Positions 25,449 to 33,896 of a stretch of DNA of 57,640 nucleotides are shown here, in pieces. Below the pieces are notes generated by a model. It was not told the DNA's origin. It did not search any database and saw nothing but the letters and a program-made list of their open reading frames with translations. Every line of letters starts with the position of its first letter. Position 1 is the stretch's first letter. The stretch lies in NCBI GenBank assembly GCA_018371855.1, contig JAHAKD010000008.1, positions 1-57,640 on the forward strand. The letters run 5' to 3'. The position numbers and the translations under genes were made by a program. This DNA is from Clostridium sp. GTDB taxonomy: Bacteria > Bacillota > Clostridia > TANB77 > CAG-508.

Positions 25449-28400
25449 ATGGACGAGTTAGAAGTCTTTGATAAAATAAAAATTGGTTTAGCTTCTGATG
25501 AAAAAATAAGAGAATGGTCAAAAGGTGAAGTTAAAAAACCAGAAACTATAAACTACAGAACATTAAAACCAGAAAAAGATGGTCTATTCTGTGAAAGAAT
25601 ATTTGGACCAACAAAAGATTGGGAATGCCATTGTGGTAAATATAAAAGAGTTAGATATAAAGGAATCGTTTGTGATAGATGTGGTGTAGAAGTTACAAAA
25701 TCAAAAGTAAGACGTGAAAGAATGGGACATATCGAACTTGCAGCACCAATTGCACATATTTGGTTCTTTAAAGGAATACCTAGCAGAATAGCTTTAATGC
25801 TAGATATTTCTCCAAGAAATCTAGAAAGAGTTATATATTTTGCATCATATGTAGTAACAGATAAAGGAACATCAGGCTTAATGGAAGCACAAGTTTTAAA
25901 TGAAAGAGAATATCATGAAGCAGTAGAAAAATACGGAAAAGATTCATTTAAAGCAGAAATGGGTGCAGGAGCATTAAGAAAATTACTAGAAAAAGTTGAT
26001 TTAGAGAAGTTATCTGCTAGCTTAAAGAAAGAGATAACAAAAGCAAGTGAGCAAAAGAAAGTAAAATTAGTTAAAAGATTAGATACAGTAGAAGCATTTA
26101 GACTATCTGGAAACAGACCAGAATGGATGGTTATGAATGTTGTACCTGTAATTCCACCAGATTTAAGACCAATGGTTCAATTAGATGGTGGTAGATTTGC
26201 AACATCTGATTTAAATGACTTATATAGAAGAGTTATAAACAGAAATAACAGATTAAAGAGATTATTAGAATTAGGTGCACCAGAAATAATTGTAAGAAAT
26301 GAAAAGAGAATGTTACAAGAATCTGTAGATGCATTAATAGATAATGGAAGACGTGGAAGACCAGTAACAGGTGCTGGTAATAGACCATTAAAATCATTAT
26401 CAGACTTATTAAAAGGAAAACAAGGTAGATTCCGTCAAAACTTACTAGGAAAAAGAGTTGACTATTCTGGACGTTCAGTTATCGTTGTAGGGCCAGAACT
26501 AAAAATATATCAATGTGGTCTTCCAAAAGAAATGGCTGTAGAATTATTTAAACCATTTGTTATGAAAGAACTAGTAGGAAGAGGAATTGCACATAATATT
26601 AAAAATGCAAAAAGAATGGTAGAAAAATTAAGTCCAGAAGTATGGGAAATATTAGAAGATGTTATAAAAGATCATCCAGTAATGTTAAACCGTGCTCCTA
26701 CATTACACAGACTAGGTATTCAAGCATTTGAGCCAGTTTTAGTAGAAGGTAGAGCAATCAAATTACACCCATTAGTTTGTACACCATTCAATGCTGACTT
26801 CGACGGTGACCAAATGGCTATTCACTTACCATTATCACCAGAAGCACAAGCAGAAGCAAGATTTTTAATGTTATCTGTAAACAACTTATTAAAACCACAA
26901 GATGGTAAACCAGTTACAGTACCAACACTAGATATGGTTCTTGGAAGTTATTACCTAACAATGGCCTTAGATGGTGAAAAAGGTGAAGGTATGTACTTTA
27001 AAGATAAAGACGAAGCTATAATGGCTTACGAAAACCATGATGTTGGAATACATGCAAAAATATATGTAAGATTTAGCAAAGAAGTAGATGGAGAAGTAAA
27101 AACAAAGAAAGTACAAACAACTGTAGGAAGAATTATTTACAATGAAGGAATTCCACAAGATTTAGGATATGTAGATAGAACAGATCCTGAACACGAATTT
27201 GACTTAGAAATAAACTTCCCTGTTATAAAGAAAAACTTAGGAGATATAGTTAATAGATGTATAAATGTACATGGATTATCTAAATCTGCAGAAGTTTTAG
27301 ATTATATTAAAGCAACAGGGTTTAAATATTCTACACTTGCAGGTGTTACATTCTCTGCAGCAGATGTTAAGGTACCAGCTGCAAAAGCTGATATATTGGC
27401 AAAAGCACAAGATCAAGTAGAACAAATAAGAAAACAATTTAAACGTGGTTTAATAACAGACGAGGAAAGATATAATGCTGTTATTAATGTATGGGATAAA
27501 GCAACAAATGATGTTACAGAAGCAATGAAAGAAAACTTTGATGACTTAAACCCAATATTCATGATGGTTCAATCTGGAGCCCGTGGTAATATGAACCAAT
27601 TAAGACAAATCGCAGGTATGAGAGGTCTTATGGCAAGTACTACAGGTAGAGCAGTAGAAATTCCTATTAAATCATCATTCGCAGAAGGACTAGATGCCTT
27701 AGAGTACTTTATTTCTGCACATGGTGCTAGAAAAGGACTTTCTGATACAGCTTTAAGAACAGCTGACTCTGGATACCTAACAAGAAGATTAGTTGACGTA
27801 TCTCAAGATATTATAGTAAGAGAAGAAGACTGCGGAAGCCATGACGGAATTGTTTTATGTGATATAAAAGAAGGAAATCAAATAATCGAAACATTAAGAG
27901 AAAGACTAATTGGAAGATTTGTTATAGAAGACTTAAAAGATCCACAAACAGGAGAAGTACTAGTAGATACTAATACAATGATAACAGATGCAATTGCAGA
28001 CAAGATTGTAGCTGCTGGAATTGAAAGAGTAAAAGTACGTTCTGTTTTAGGATGTAGATCAAAACAAGGTGTATGTCGTAAATGCTATGGTATGGGATTA
28101 GCAAGAAAAGACTTAGTAAATATAGGAGAAGCAGTAGGTGTTATTGCAGCGCAATCAATTGGTGAGCCTGGTACACAGCTTACTATGAGAACTATCCACT
28201 CTGGTGGTGTTGCAGGTGTTGCAGATATCACACAAGGTCTTCCTAGAGTTGAAGAGTTATTCGAAGCTAGAAAACCAAAGGGACTTGCAATTATGGCAGA
28301 AATCTCTGGTAAAGTTAAAGTAGTAGAAGACAAGAAAAAGAAAGAAGTTGTTATTACTTCTAAAGATGATTCTAAGACTTATACAATACCATTTGGTGCA

Positions 28401-28970
28401 AAACTAAAAGTTATGGATGGAGACGAAATAGAAGCTGGAGATCCAATAACTACAGGTTCATTAAATCCAAATGATATACTAAAAGTAAAAGGAGCAGAGG
28501 GAGTATATACTTACCTTGTACAAGAAGTACAAAAAGTTTATAGAAACCAAGGTGTTGATATAAACGACAAACATATCGAAGTTATCGGAAGACAAATGAT
28601 TAAGAAAGTTAGAATAGAAGATAATGGAGATACAGATTTATTCCCAGGTTCTTTAGTAAATGTATATGATTTAGAAGAAGTAAACGAAAAAGCAATAGCA
28701 GAAGGAAAGAGACCTGCAACAGCAAAACGTGTATTACTTGGAATAACAAAAGCATCATTAGCTACAGAAAGCTTCTTATCTGCTGCATCATTCCAAGAAA
28801 CAACAAGAGTATTAACAGAAGCAGCAATAAAAGGTAAGACAGATGAGCTTATGGGATTAAAAGAAAATGTTATGATAGGTAAATTAATACCAGCTGGTAC
28901 AGGAATGGAAAGATATAAATCTTTAAAAGTTCATGTAGAAGGTCAAGACGAAGAAGAACAAAATGCTTAA
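25449..28970 (+). CDS. rpoC: RNA polymerase beta-prime subunit
   Basis: 1,173 residues, the compact Gram-positive form without large inserts. The N-terminal zinc site has four Cys (C-H-C-G...C-D-R-C-G, about residues 70-90). The catalytic loop N-A-D-F-D-G-D-Q-M-A-I-H (about 446-457) holds the three Mg2+-binding aspartates. The bridge-helix and trigger-loop region is present (A-R-G-N-M-N-Q-L-R-Q and R-T-I-H-S-G-G-V-A), and the second zinc cluster is at E-D-C-G-S-H and C-R-S-K-Q-G-V-C-R-K-C (about 795-880). Start ATG with CAAGGGGG. It is co-transcribed with rpoB (89-bp gap with a non-terminating hairpin) and followed by a strong terminator. Confidence 0.98.
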   Translation: MDELEVFDKIKIGLASDEKIREWSKGEVKKPETINYRTLKPEKDGLFCERIFGPTKDWECHCGKYKRVRYKGIVCDRCGVEVTKSKVRRERMGHIELAAPIAHIWFFKGIPSRIALMLDISPRNLERVIYFASYVVTDKGTSGLMEAQVLNEREYHEAVEKYGKDSFKAEMGAGALRKLLEKVDLEKLSASLKKEITKASEQKKVKLVKRLDTVEAFRLSGNRPEWMVMNVVPVIPPDLRPMVQLDGGRFATSDLNDLYRRVINRNNRLKRLLELGAPEIIVRNEKRMLQESVDALIDNGRRGRPVTGAGNRPLKSLSDLLKGKQGRFRQNLLGKRVDYSGRSVIVVGPELKIYQCGLPKEMAVELFKPFVMKELVGRGIAHNIKNAKRMVEKLSPEVWEILEDVIKDHPVMLNRAPTLHRLGIQAFEPVLVEGRAIKLHPLVCTPFNADFDGDQMAIHLPLSPEAQAEARFLMLSVNNLLKPQDGKPVTVPTLDMVLGSYYLTMALDGEKGEGMYFKDKDEAIMAYENHDVGIHAKIYVRFSKEVDGEVKTKKVQTTVGRIIYNEGIPQDLGYVDRTDPEHEFDLEINFPVIKKNLGDIVNRCINVHGLSKSAEVLDYIKATGFKYSTLAGVTFSAADVKVPAAKADILAKAQDQVEQIRKQFKRGLITDEERYNAVINVWDKATNDVTEAMKENFDDLNPIFMMVQSGARGNMNQLRQIAGMRGLMASTTGRAVEIPIKSSFAEGLDALEYFISAHGARKGLSDTALRTADSGYLTRRLVDVSQDIIVREEDCGSHDGIVLCDIKEGNQIIETLRERLIGRFVIEDLKDPQTGEVLVDTNTMITDAIADKIVAAGIERVKVRSVLGCRSKQGVCRKCYGMGLARKDLVNIGEAVGVIAAQSIGEPGTQLTMRTIHSGGVAGVADITQGLPRVEELFEARKPKGLAIMAEISGKVKVVEDKKKKEVVITSKDDSKTYTIPFGAKLKVMDGDEIEAGDPITTGSLNPNDILKVKGAEGVYTYLVQEVQKVYRNQGVDINDKHIEVIGRQMIKKVRIEDNGDTDLFPGSLVNVYDLEEVNEKAIAEGKRPATAKRVLLGITKASLATESFLSAASFQETTRVLTEAAIKGKTDELMGLKENVMIGKLIPAGTGMERYKSLKVHVEGQDEEEQNA

Positions 28971-28984
28971 TAAATTAACAATAT

Positions 28985-29030
28985 AACAAAATAGAGAGAA
29001 CTTATATAAGTTCTCTCTATTTTGTTACAT
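28985..29030 (+). terminator. Strong terminator of the rpoBC operon
   Basis: A perfect 19-bp stem (28985-29003 with 29008-29026; it reads AACAAAATAGAGAGAACTT on the 5' side) with an ATAT loop. The symmetric A/T ends let it work in both directions. Confidence 0.9.
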
Positions 29031-29102
29031 AAATGTAAATAAGACCAAAAATATTAAGCCGTAAGTAGTAAGAAACTGGAAAAATATAAGCATAAAGTGT
29101 AA

Positions 29103-29132
29103 TTGACTTTATACCATAAAACGAGTTATAAT
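29103..29132 (+). promoter_or_regulatory. Promoter of the first TQXA adhesin
   Basis: TTGACT (29103-29108), an 18-nt spacer and TATAAT (29127-29132), about 35 bp before the ATG at 29167. Confidence 0.75.
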
Positions 29133-29166
29133 ATATGCTAGAAAAAATAGAAGGAATTGATGTTGT

Positions 29167-32100
29167 ATGAAGTTATTAAACAAAAAACTTATGTTACTAA
29201 TGATGGGAATAATTGTAATGCTACTTGCATTATTAACAGGAAAAGTGCAAGCTGCATCACAAGAATTTGGATTACAAGAATATAGAAAACCAGTAGGAAG
29301 TACACAATATGGGTATAAAGTAAGTGATAAATATGTGTGGAAAATAGTAACATATTCTGGTAGTGCAATAAATTATGATAGAACACTATACTGTTTAAAA
29401 GCAGAGCAAGGTTTCTATACTGCAGAACCAGGTACGTTTAAGGAGACATATGATCTATCATATGACTTTATGAATAAAAACAGTATGAGTCCATTACCAG
29501 TACCATCACAATATTATAATCAAATAGTGTGGATTTTAAATCATGCATATATACCAAATGCCTCAACAGCAAGTACAGATAAAGCAACATTATTACAAAA
29601 TGCAGGTGTTACTAATAGCGAATTAACAGATGATGACATAGATGTTGTACAACAATTAGCAATATGGTATTTTACAAATTATGATGATCCAACATACCAT
29701 ACAGATATGCAAGGAGAAGCATCTTTCCAAACAGTATTACAATCAACAAAAACTAGTGGTGGAACAAGCGAATATAAAGCAATAGAAGATATTAACCAAA
29801 CAAGATATGATCAAATGGATAAATTATTTGTATATCTTGTAGAAAATGCAAAAAAAGCAACAGAAATTTCTAACAATACTTCATCACCAATATCTATGGG
29901 AAATACTACCCCAACAGTAGAAGTAAATGGAAGCAATTATATAGTAGGACCATTTAAAGTAGAAAAAAATAACGAAACACCATATACAATAAGTTTTAGT
30001 ATAACAGATCAAAGTGGTAAAAATTTAGCTAACAAATATACTTTATTAGATTCAAACCAGAGCCAAACAAGCCAAACTTTAGAACAACTAATAGGAAGCA
30101 ATTTTTATTTAAGAATACCAATTAGTACAGTAAATTCAGAGAATATTACAAGTTTAAGATTTTCAATGAATGGAAATTATACTATAACAACAGCTACATA
30201 TTGGACTAAATCCGGCGATAGTACAGTACAACCAATAGTAGAATTAGGTAGAACACCAAAAACTTTTAGTGGTAATAAAGAAGTAACATTTCCAAAAGAA
30301 GGCTCATATAATTTAAAACTTGTAAAAGTAGAACAAGGTAATACAACTAAAAGATTACAAGGTGCAACATTTAAAATTACAAGTCCAAATGGAACAGTAA
30401 CAGAAACAACAAGCTCAAATGGTGAAATTAATGTAGGACCAATTATTATAAATACACCTGGTACAGACACAATAACAATAGAAGAAACAAAAGCACCAGA
30501 TGGATACGAAAAAATAATAACATCGCCAATAAATGTGCAAGTAACAAAAACAGTGACAAGCAATGTGTACACAATGTCAAATGCGGTGATAACTAACGCA
30601 CAAACAGGATCTAGTATAAGCGTAAGTGGTAGTACGATAACAGTAACAGTAGAAAATAAGCTAATTCCTAAAACAAGTGAATATAACTTAAAACTTGTAA
30701 AGGTAGAAGAAGGCACAAGTAATAAACTTGAAGGTGCAGAATTTAAGATAAGTTCACCAAATGGTGAAGTAACACAAACAACAAATGCAAGTGGAGAAAT
30801 AAATATAGGACCAATTGCAGTAACAGAGGCAGGAACAGACACAATAACAATAGAAGAAACAAAAGCTCCAGCAGGATACGAAAAAATAATAACAGCACCA
30901 ATAAATGTGCAAGTAACAAAAGTATTCGAGAATAATACATATAAAATGTCAGATGCAAAAATAACAAATGCGCAAACAGGAGCAAGTATAAACTTAAGTG
31001 GAAATACAATAACAGTAACAGTAGAAAATAGGGCAAAATATTTTGATTTAGCATTAAGAAAATATATAACACAATTAAATGGCGAAAATGTTGATAATAC
31101 TAGAGCACCAGTTATAGATACAAGTTCACTTACAACTGGAACAACAGCAAGTTATAATCACAGAAAAGACCCAGTAGCAGTAACAACAGGTGACAAAGTA
31201 ATATATAATCTTACTATATATAACGAAGGACAAAAGCCAGGTAGGGCAACAAAAATACAAGACCAATTACCAACAGGACTAGTATTTAATAGAGTAGTAT
31301 CTGGAAACTTTGAATTAGATTCTTATAGTGAAACAGATAATTTATTAAAATTAAAAAGAACATCAAATACAGATAATCTTAATGCATATAATGGAACTAC
31401 ATTAGATTCAGAAACAATACAAATAGAATGTACAGTAACAGCAGTTCCAACATATAAAGAGCAAATTTTAACAAATGTAGCATGGATTTCTGAAGAATAT
31501 GATGCAGAATCAAATGTAACAATAACAAATGAGGAAAATGCAGATAGGGATTCTATTCCAGGAACACATCCAGATGTAAATAAAGATAATATGGAAGACT
31601 ATACTGGAAATAATAATCAAGAAGATTTAGCAGATGAAGATTATTACTTCAAAGGTCAAGAAGATGATGATGACTTCGAAAAATTAAAAGTAGTATATTT
31701 CGACTTAGCATTAAGAAAATTTATAACAGGTAAAAATGATGCAACATTAATAGGTAGAGAACCACAAGTAGATGTAACAAACTTAGCAGATGGAACATCT
31801 ACAACAGCAACATATAATCATCCAAAAAATCCTATAGATATGCAAAGAGGAGATATCGTAATATATACAATAAGAGTATATAATGAAGGTTCAATGGATG
31901 GATATGCAAATGAAATAACAGATTATTTACCAGAAGAATTAGAATTCTTACCAGATCATGAAATAAACCAAGAATATGAATGGCAAGTATCTAGCGATGG
32001 AAGACATGTTACAACAGATTACCTATCAAAAGATAAAGAAACATCTTCAAGACAAAACTTATTAAAAGCTTTTGATGGAACAATATTAGATTATAAAGAT

Positions 32101-33564
32101 GTAAAAATAGCATGTAAAATAAAAGATTCTGCAGAAGTTGGTAAGAAGCTAACAAACTTAGCAGAAATAACAGAATCTAAAGATTCAGAAGGAAATGATG
32201 TAGTAGACAGAGATTCCGAAACAGATAATGTAGAAGTACCAACAGACGAAGATTTACCAAATTATAAAGATGATGAAATAGACAAAGACTATGTACCTGG
32301 TCAAGAAGATGACGATGACTTCGAAAAGGTAAAAGTAGTATATTTCGATTTAGCATTAAGAAAATTTATAACAGCAGTAGATGATACAGAAATCACAAAC
32401 AGAATACCACAATTAAGTATGGGCGAAGATGGAAACATTCATTATGATCATACAAAAGATCCTGTAGAAGTAGAAAATGGTAACATAGTAACATATACAT
32501 TAAGAATATATAATGAAGGATTAATGTCAGGCTACGCAAGTAAGGTAAAAGATGATGTACCAGATGGATTAGAATTCTTACCAGACAATGAAATAAATCA
32601 AGAATATAGATGGGTATTATCAGAAGATGGAACAAGTATAGAAACGGATTATTTATCTAAAGAGCAAGAACAAACAGAAGGTTCAAACTTAATAAAAGCA
32701 TTTGATCCAGAATTAGGAATAACAGATACAAACCCAGACTACAGAGATTTAAAAATAGCTTTTAGAGTAACAGAACCAAATACATCAGATAGAATATTAG
32801 TAAATACAGCAGAAATATCAGATGATAGAGATGAAAATAATGACCCAATAGACGATATAGACTCAACTCCAGATAACAACAACGAGTGGAACGAAGAAGA
32901 TGACTTAGACAAAGAATTTATAAAAGTTAAATATTTTGATTTAGCATTAAAAAAATGGGTAAGTAGAGCAATTGTTACAAATCAAGATGGTTCACAAAAC
33001 ATAATAGAAACAGGACATACAGGAGATGAAAATCCAGAACCACCAGCAAAAGTAGATTTAGGAAGACAAGATATTAATAAAGTAGTAGTTAAATTTGAAT
33101 TCCAAATAAAGATTACAAATGAAGGTGAAATAGCTGGATATGCAACAGAAGTAACAGATTATATTCCAGAAGGACTTAAATTTATTCAAGAAGATAATCC
33201 ATTATGGTATCCAAGAGAACCATTAAATGGTAAAGAAAGAGTTGGAACACAACAATTAGCAAATACATTATTACAACCAGGAGAAAGTGCAACAATATCA
33301 ATTCTATTAACATGGATAAATGATCCAAATAATATGGGATTAAAAACAAACATAGCAGAAATAAGCCAAGATGATAATGATAGTGATACACCAGATATAG
33401 ACTCAACACCAGATAACTTTACAGATGGTGAAGATGATATAGATGATGCACCAGTAATGTTAACAGTAGCACTAGGAGATACAAAAATATATATAGGTTT
33501 AGGCTTCGTAGTAGTTGCAATGTTAACAGGTGGAATTTGGGCAATAAAAAGATATGTCTTATAA
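29167..33564 (+). CDS. Thioester-domain (TQXA) surface adhesin with Cna-B and DUF11-like repeats
   Basis: 1,465 residues. Signal peptide at 1-30 (KKLMLLMMG...GKVQA-AS). A thioester domain follows: Cys76 (L-Y-C-L-K-A-E) and the Gln pair at 162-163 in V-V-Q-Q-L-A-I-W-Y-F-T are the expected Cys-Gln bond partners, which in known adhesins let the protein bind host targets covalently. Next are two SpaA/Cna-B modules (about 378-500 and 503-622; T-I-E-E-T-K-A-P), then four modules that each start D-L-A-L-(R/K)-K (about 624, 843, 1057, 1255) joined by acidic linkers (E-D-D-D-D-F-E). These look like isopeptide-stabilised DUF11/fimbrial D2 folds. The end is a membrane helix plus I-K-R-Y-V-L, without LPXTG. 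Start ATG with AAGGAA. Confidence 0.9.
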   Translation: MKLLNKKLMLLMMGIIVMLLALLTGKVQAASQEFGLQEYRKPVGSTQYGYKVSDKYVWKIVTYSGSAINYDRTLYCLKAEQGFYTAEPGTFKETYDLSYDFMNKNSMSPLPVPSQYYNQIVWILNHAYIPNASTASTDKATLLQNAGVTNSELTDDDIDVVQQLAIWYFTNYDDPTYHTDMQGEASFQTVLQSTKTSGGTSEYKAIEDINQTRYDQMDKLFVYLVENAKKATEISNNTSSPISMGNTTPTVEVNGSNYIVGPFKVEKNNETPYTISFSITDQSGKNLANKYTLLDSNQSQTSQTLEQLIGSNFYLRIPISTVNSENITSLRFSMNGNYTITTATYWTKSGDSTVQPIVELGRTPKTFSGNKEVTFPKEGSYNLKLVKVEQGNTTKRLQGATFKITSPNGTVTETTSSNGEINVGPIIINTPGTDTITIEETKAPDGYEKIITSPINVQVTKTVTSNVYTMSNAVITNAQTGSSISVSGSTITVTVENKLIPKTSEYNLKLVKVEEGTSNKLEGAEFKISSPNGEVTQTTNASGEINIGPIAVTEAGTDTITIEETKAPAGYEKIITAPINVQVTKVFENNTYKMSDAKITNAQTGASINLSGNTITVTVENRAKYFDLALRKYITQLNGENVDNTRAPVIDTSSLTTGTTASYNHRKDPVAVTTGDKVIYNLTIYNEGQKPGRATKIQDQLPTGLVFNRVVSGNFELDSYSETDNLLKLKRTSNTDNLNAYNGTTLDSETIQIECTVTAVPTYKEQILTNVAWISEEYDAESNVTITNEENADRDSIPGTHPDVNKDNMEDYTGNNNQEDLADEDYYFKGQEDDDDFEKLKVVYFDLALRKFITGKNDATLIGREPQVDVTNLADGTSTTATYNHPKNPIDMQRGDIVIYTIRVYNEGSMDGYANEITDYLPEELEFLPDHEINQEYEWQVSSDGRHVTTDYLSKDKETSSRQNLLKAFDGTILDYKDVKIACKIKDSAEVGKKLTNLAEITESKDSEGNDVVDRDSETDNVEVPTDEDLPNYKDDEIDKDYVPGQEDDDDFEKVKVVYFDLALRKFITAVDDTEITNRIPQLSMGEDGNIHYDHTKDPVEVENGNIVTYTLRIYNEGLMSGYASKVKDDVPDGLEFLPDNEINQEYRWVLSEDGTSIETDYLSKEQEQTEGSNLIKAFDPELGITDTNPDYRDLKIAFRVTEPNTSDRILVNTAEISDDRDENNDPIDDIDSTPDNNNEWNEEDDLDKEFIKVKYFDLALKKWVSRAIVTNQDGSQNIIETGHTGDENPEPPAKVDLGRQDINKVVVKFEFQIKITNEGEIAGYATEVTDYIPEGLKFIQEDNPLWYPREPLNGKERVGTQQLANTLLQPGESATISILLTWINDPNNMGLKTNIAEISQDDNDSDTPDIDSTPDNFTDGEDDIDDAPVMLTVALGDTKIYIGLGFVVVAMLTGGIWAIKRYVL
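30304..31032 (+). repeat. Two near-identical Cna-B/SpaA modules in tandem
   Basis: Two copies of about 360 bp (starting near 30304 and 30682). Shared DNA such as GACACAATAACAATAGAAGA and AATGTGCAAGTAACAAAA indicates recent duplication or ongoing homogenisation. Confidence 0.8.
31036..33440 (+). repeat. Four tandem D-L-A-L-R-K modules in the first TQXA adhesin
   Basis: Modules of about 510-660 bp begin near 31036, 31695, 32338 and 32929. Each opens with (Y/V)-F-D-L-A-L-(R/K)-K and carries Y-N-H or Y-D-H, a Y-N-E-G turn and an N-x-A-x-I strand. The last, K-W-V-S type, is the shortest. Confidence 0.8.
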
Positions 33565-33587
33565 AAAGCTAATTGAATAAAAAATAT

Positions 33588-33636
33588 AAAAAAAGAAAGT
33601 AATACACTTATTGCTGTGTTTACTTTCTTTTTTATA
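33588..33636 (+). terminator. Terminator after the first TQXA adhesin
   Basis: AAAAAAAGAAAGTAATACAC pairs with GTGTTTACTTTCTTTTTT (one bulge) and is followed by TATATA. Confidence 0.8.
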
Positions 33637-33695
33637 TATGGAATAAAAGTTTCATATAAATATATTCTGCAGTTATATAAAACGATAGTTAATTA

Positions 33696-33855
33696 TTGTA
33701 AACGTTAAAAAAATGTAATATAATTGTAATGTGGATTAAAAAAAATGACGGAATATAGCAAAAACTATATCCGTAAGCAGGTTAAAGCCACAAAAAATTA
33801 ACCATAAAAAACTGCTATTTTTTGCTATTGACTATTATTTAGAATATAGTAAAAT
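33696..33855 (+). promoter_or_regulatory. Upstream region of the second TQXA adhesin: two candidate promoters and a structured segment
   Basis: Two possible promoters: TTGTAA-17-TATAAT (33696-33724) and TTGACT-16-TAAAAT (33828-33855). Between them lie GGAATATAG/CTATATCC and, nested, GCAGGTTAA/TTAACC with CTGC and a following TATTTTTT. If the upstream promoter is used, this would be a folded leader ending in a terminator-like element. The rest of the 332-bp gap shows nothing else. Confidence 0.4.
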
Positions 33856-33896
33856 ACACTTAGCAGTATTATGAGAAAAAGGATGGTAACGAAATT

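Noticed and set aside
30177..30842. 221-codon minus-strand open frame inside the first TQXA adhesin
   Set aside because: It overlaps the Cna-B repeats, has no ribosome site or recognisable domain, and arises from the low stop frequency opposite repetitive coding DNA.
33740..33815. Possible c-di-GMP (GEMM) riboswitch before the second TQXA adhesin
   Set aside because: A few words such as AAAGCCAC look similar, but the paired stems and conserved tetraloop-receptor pattern of the known class are not present.
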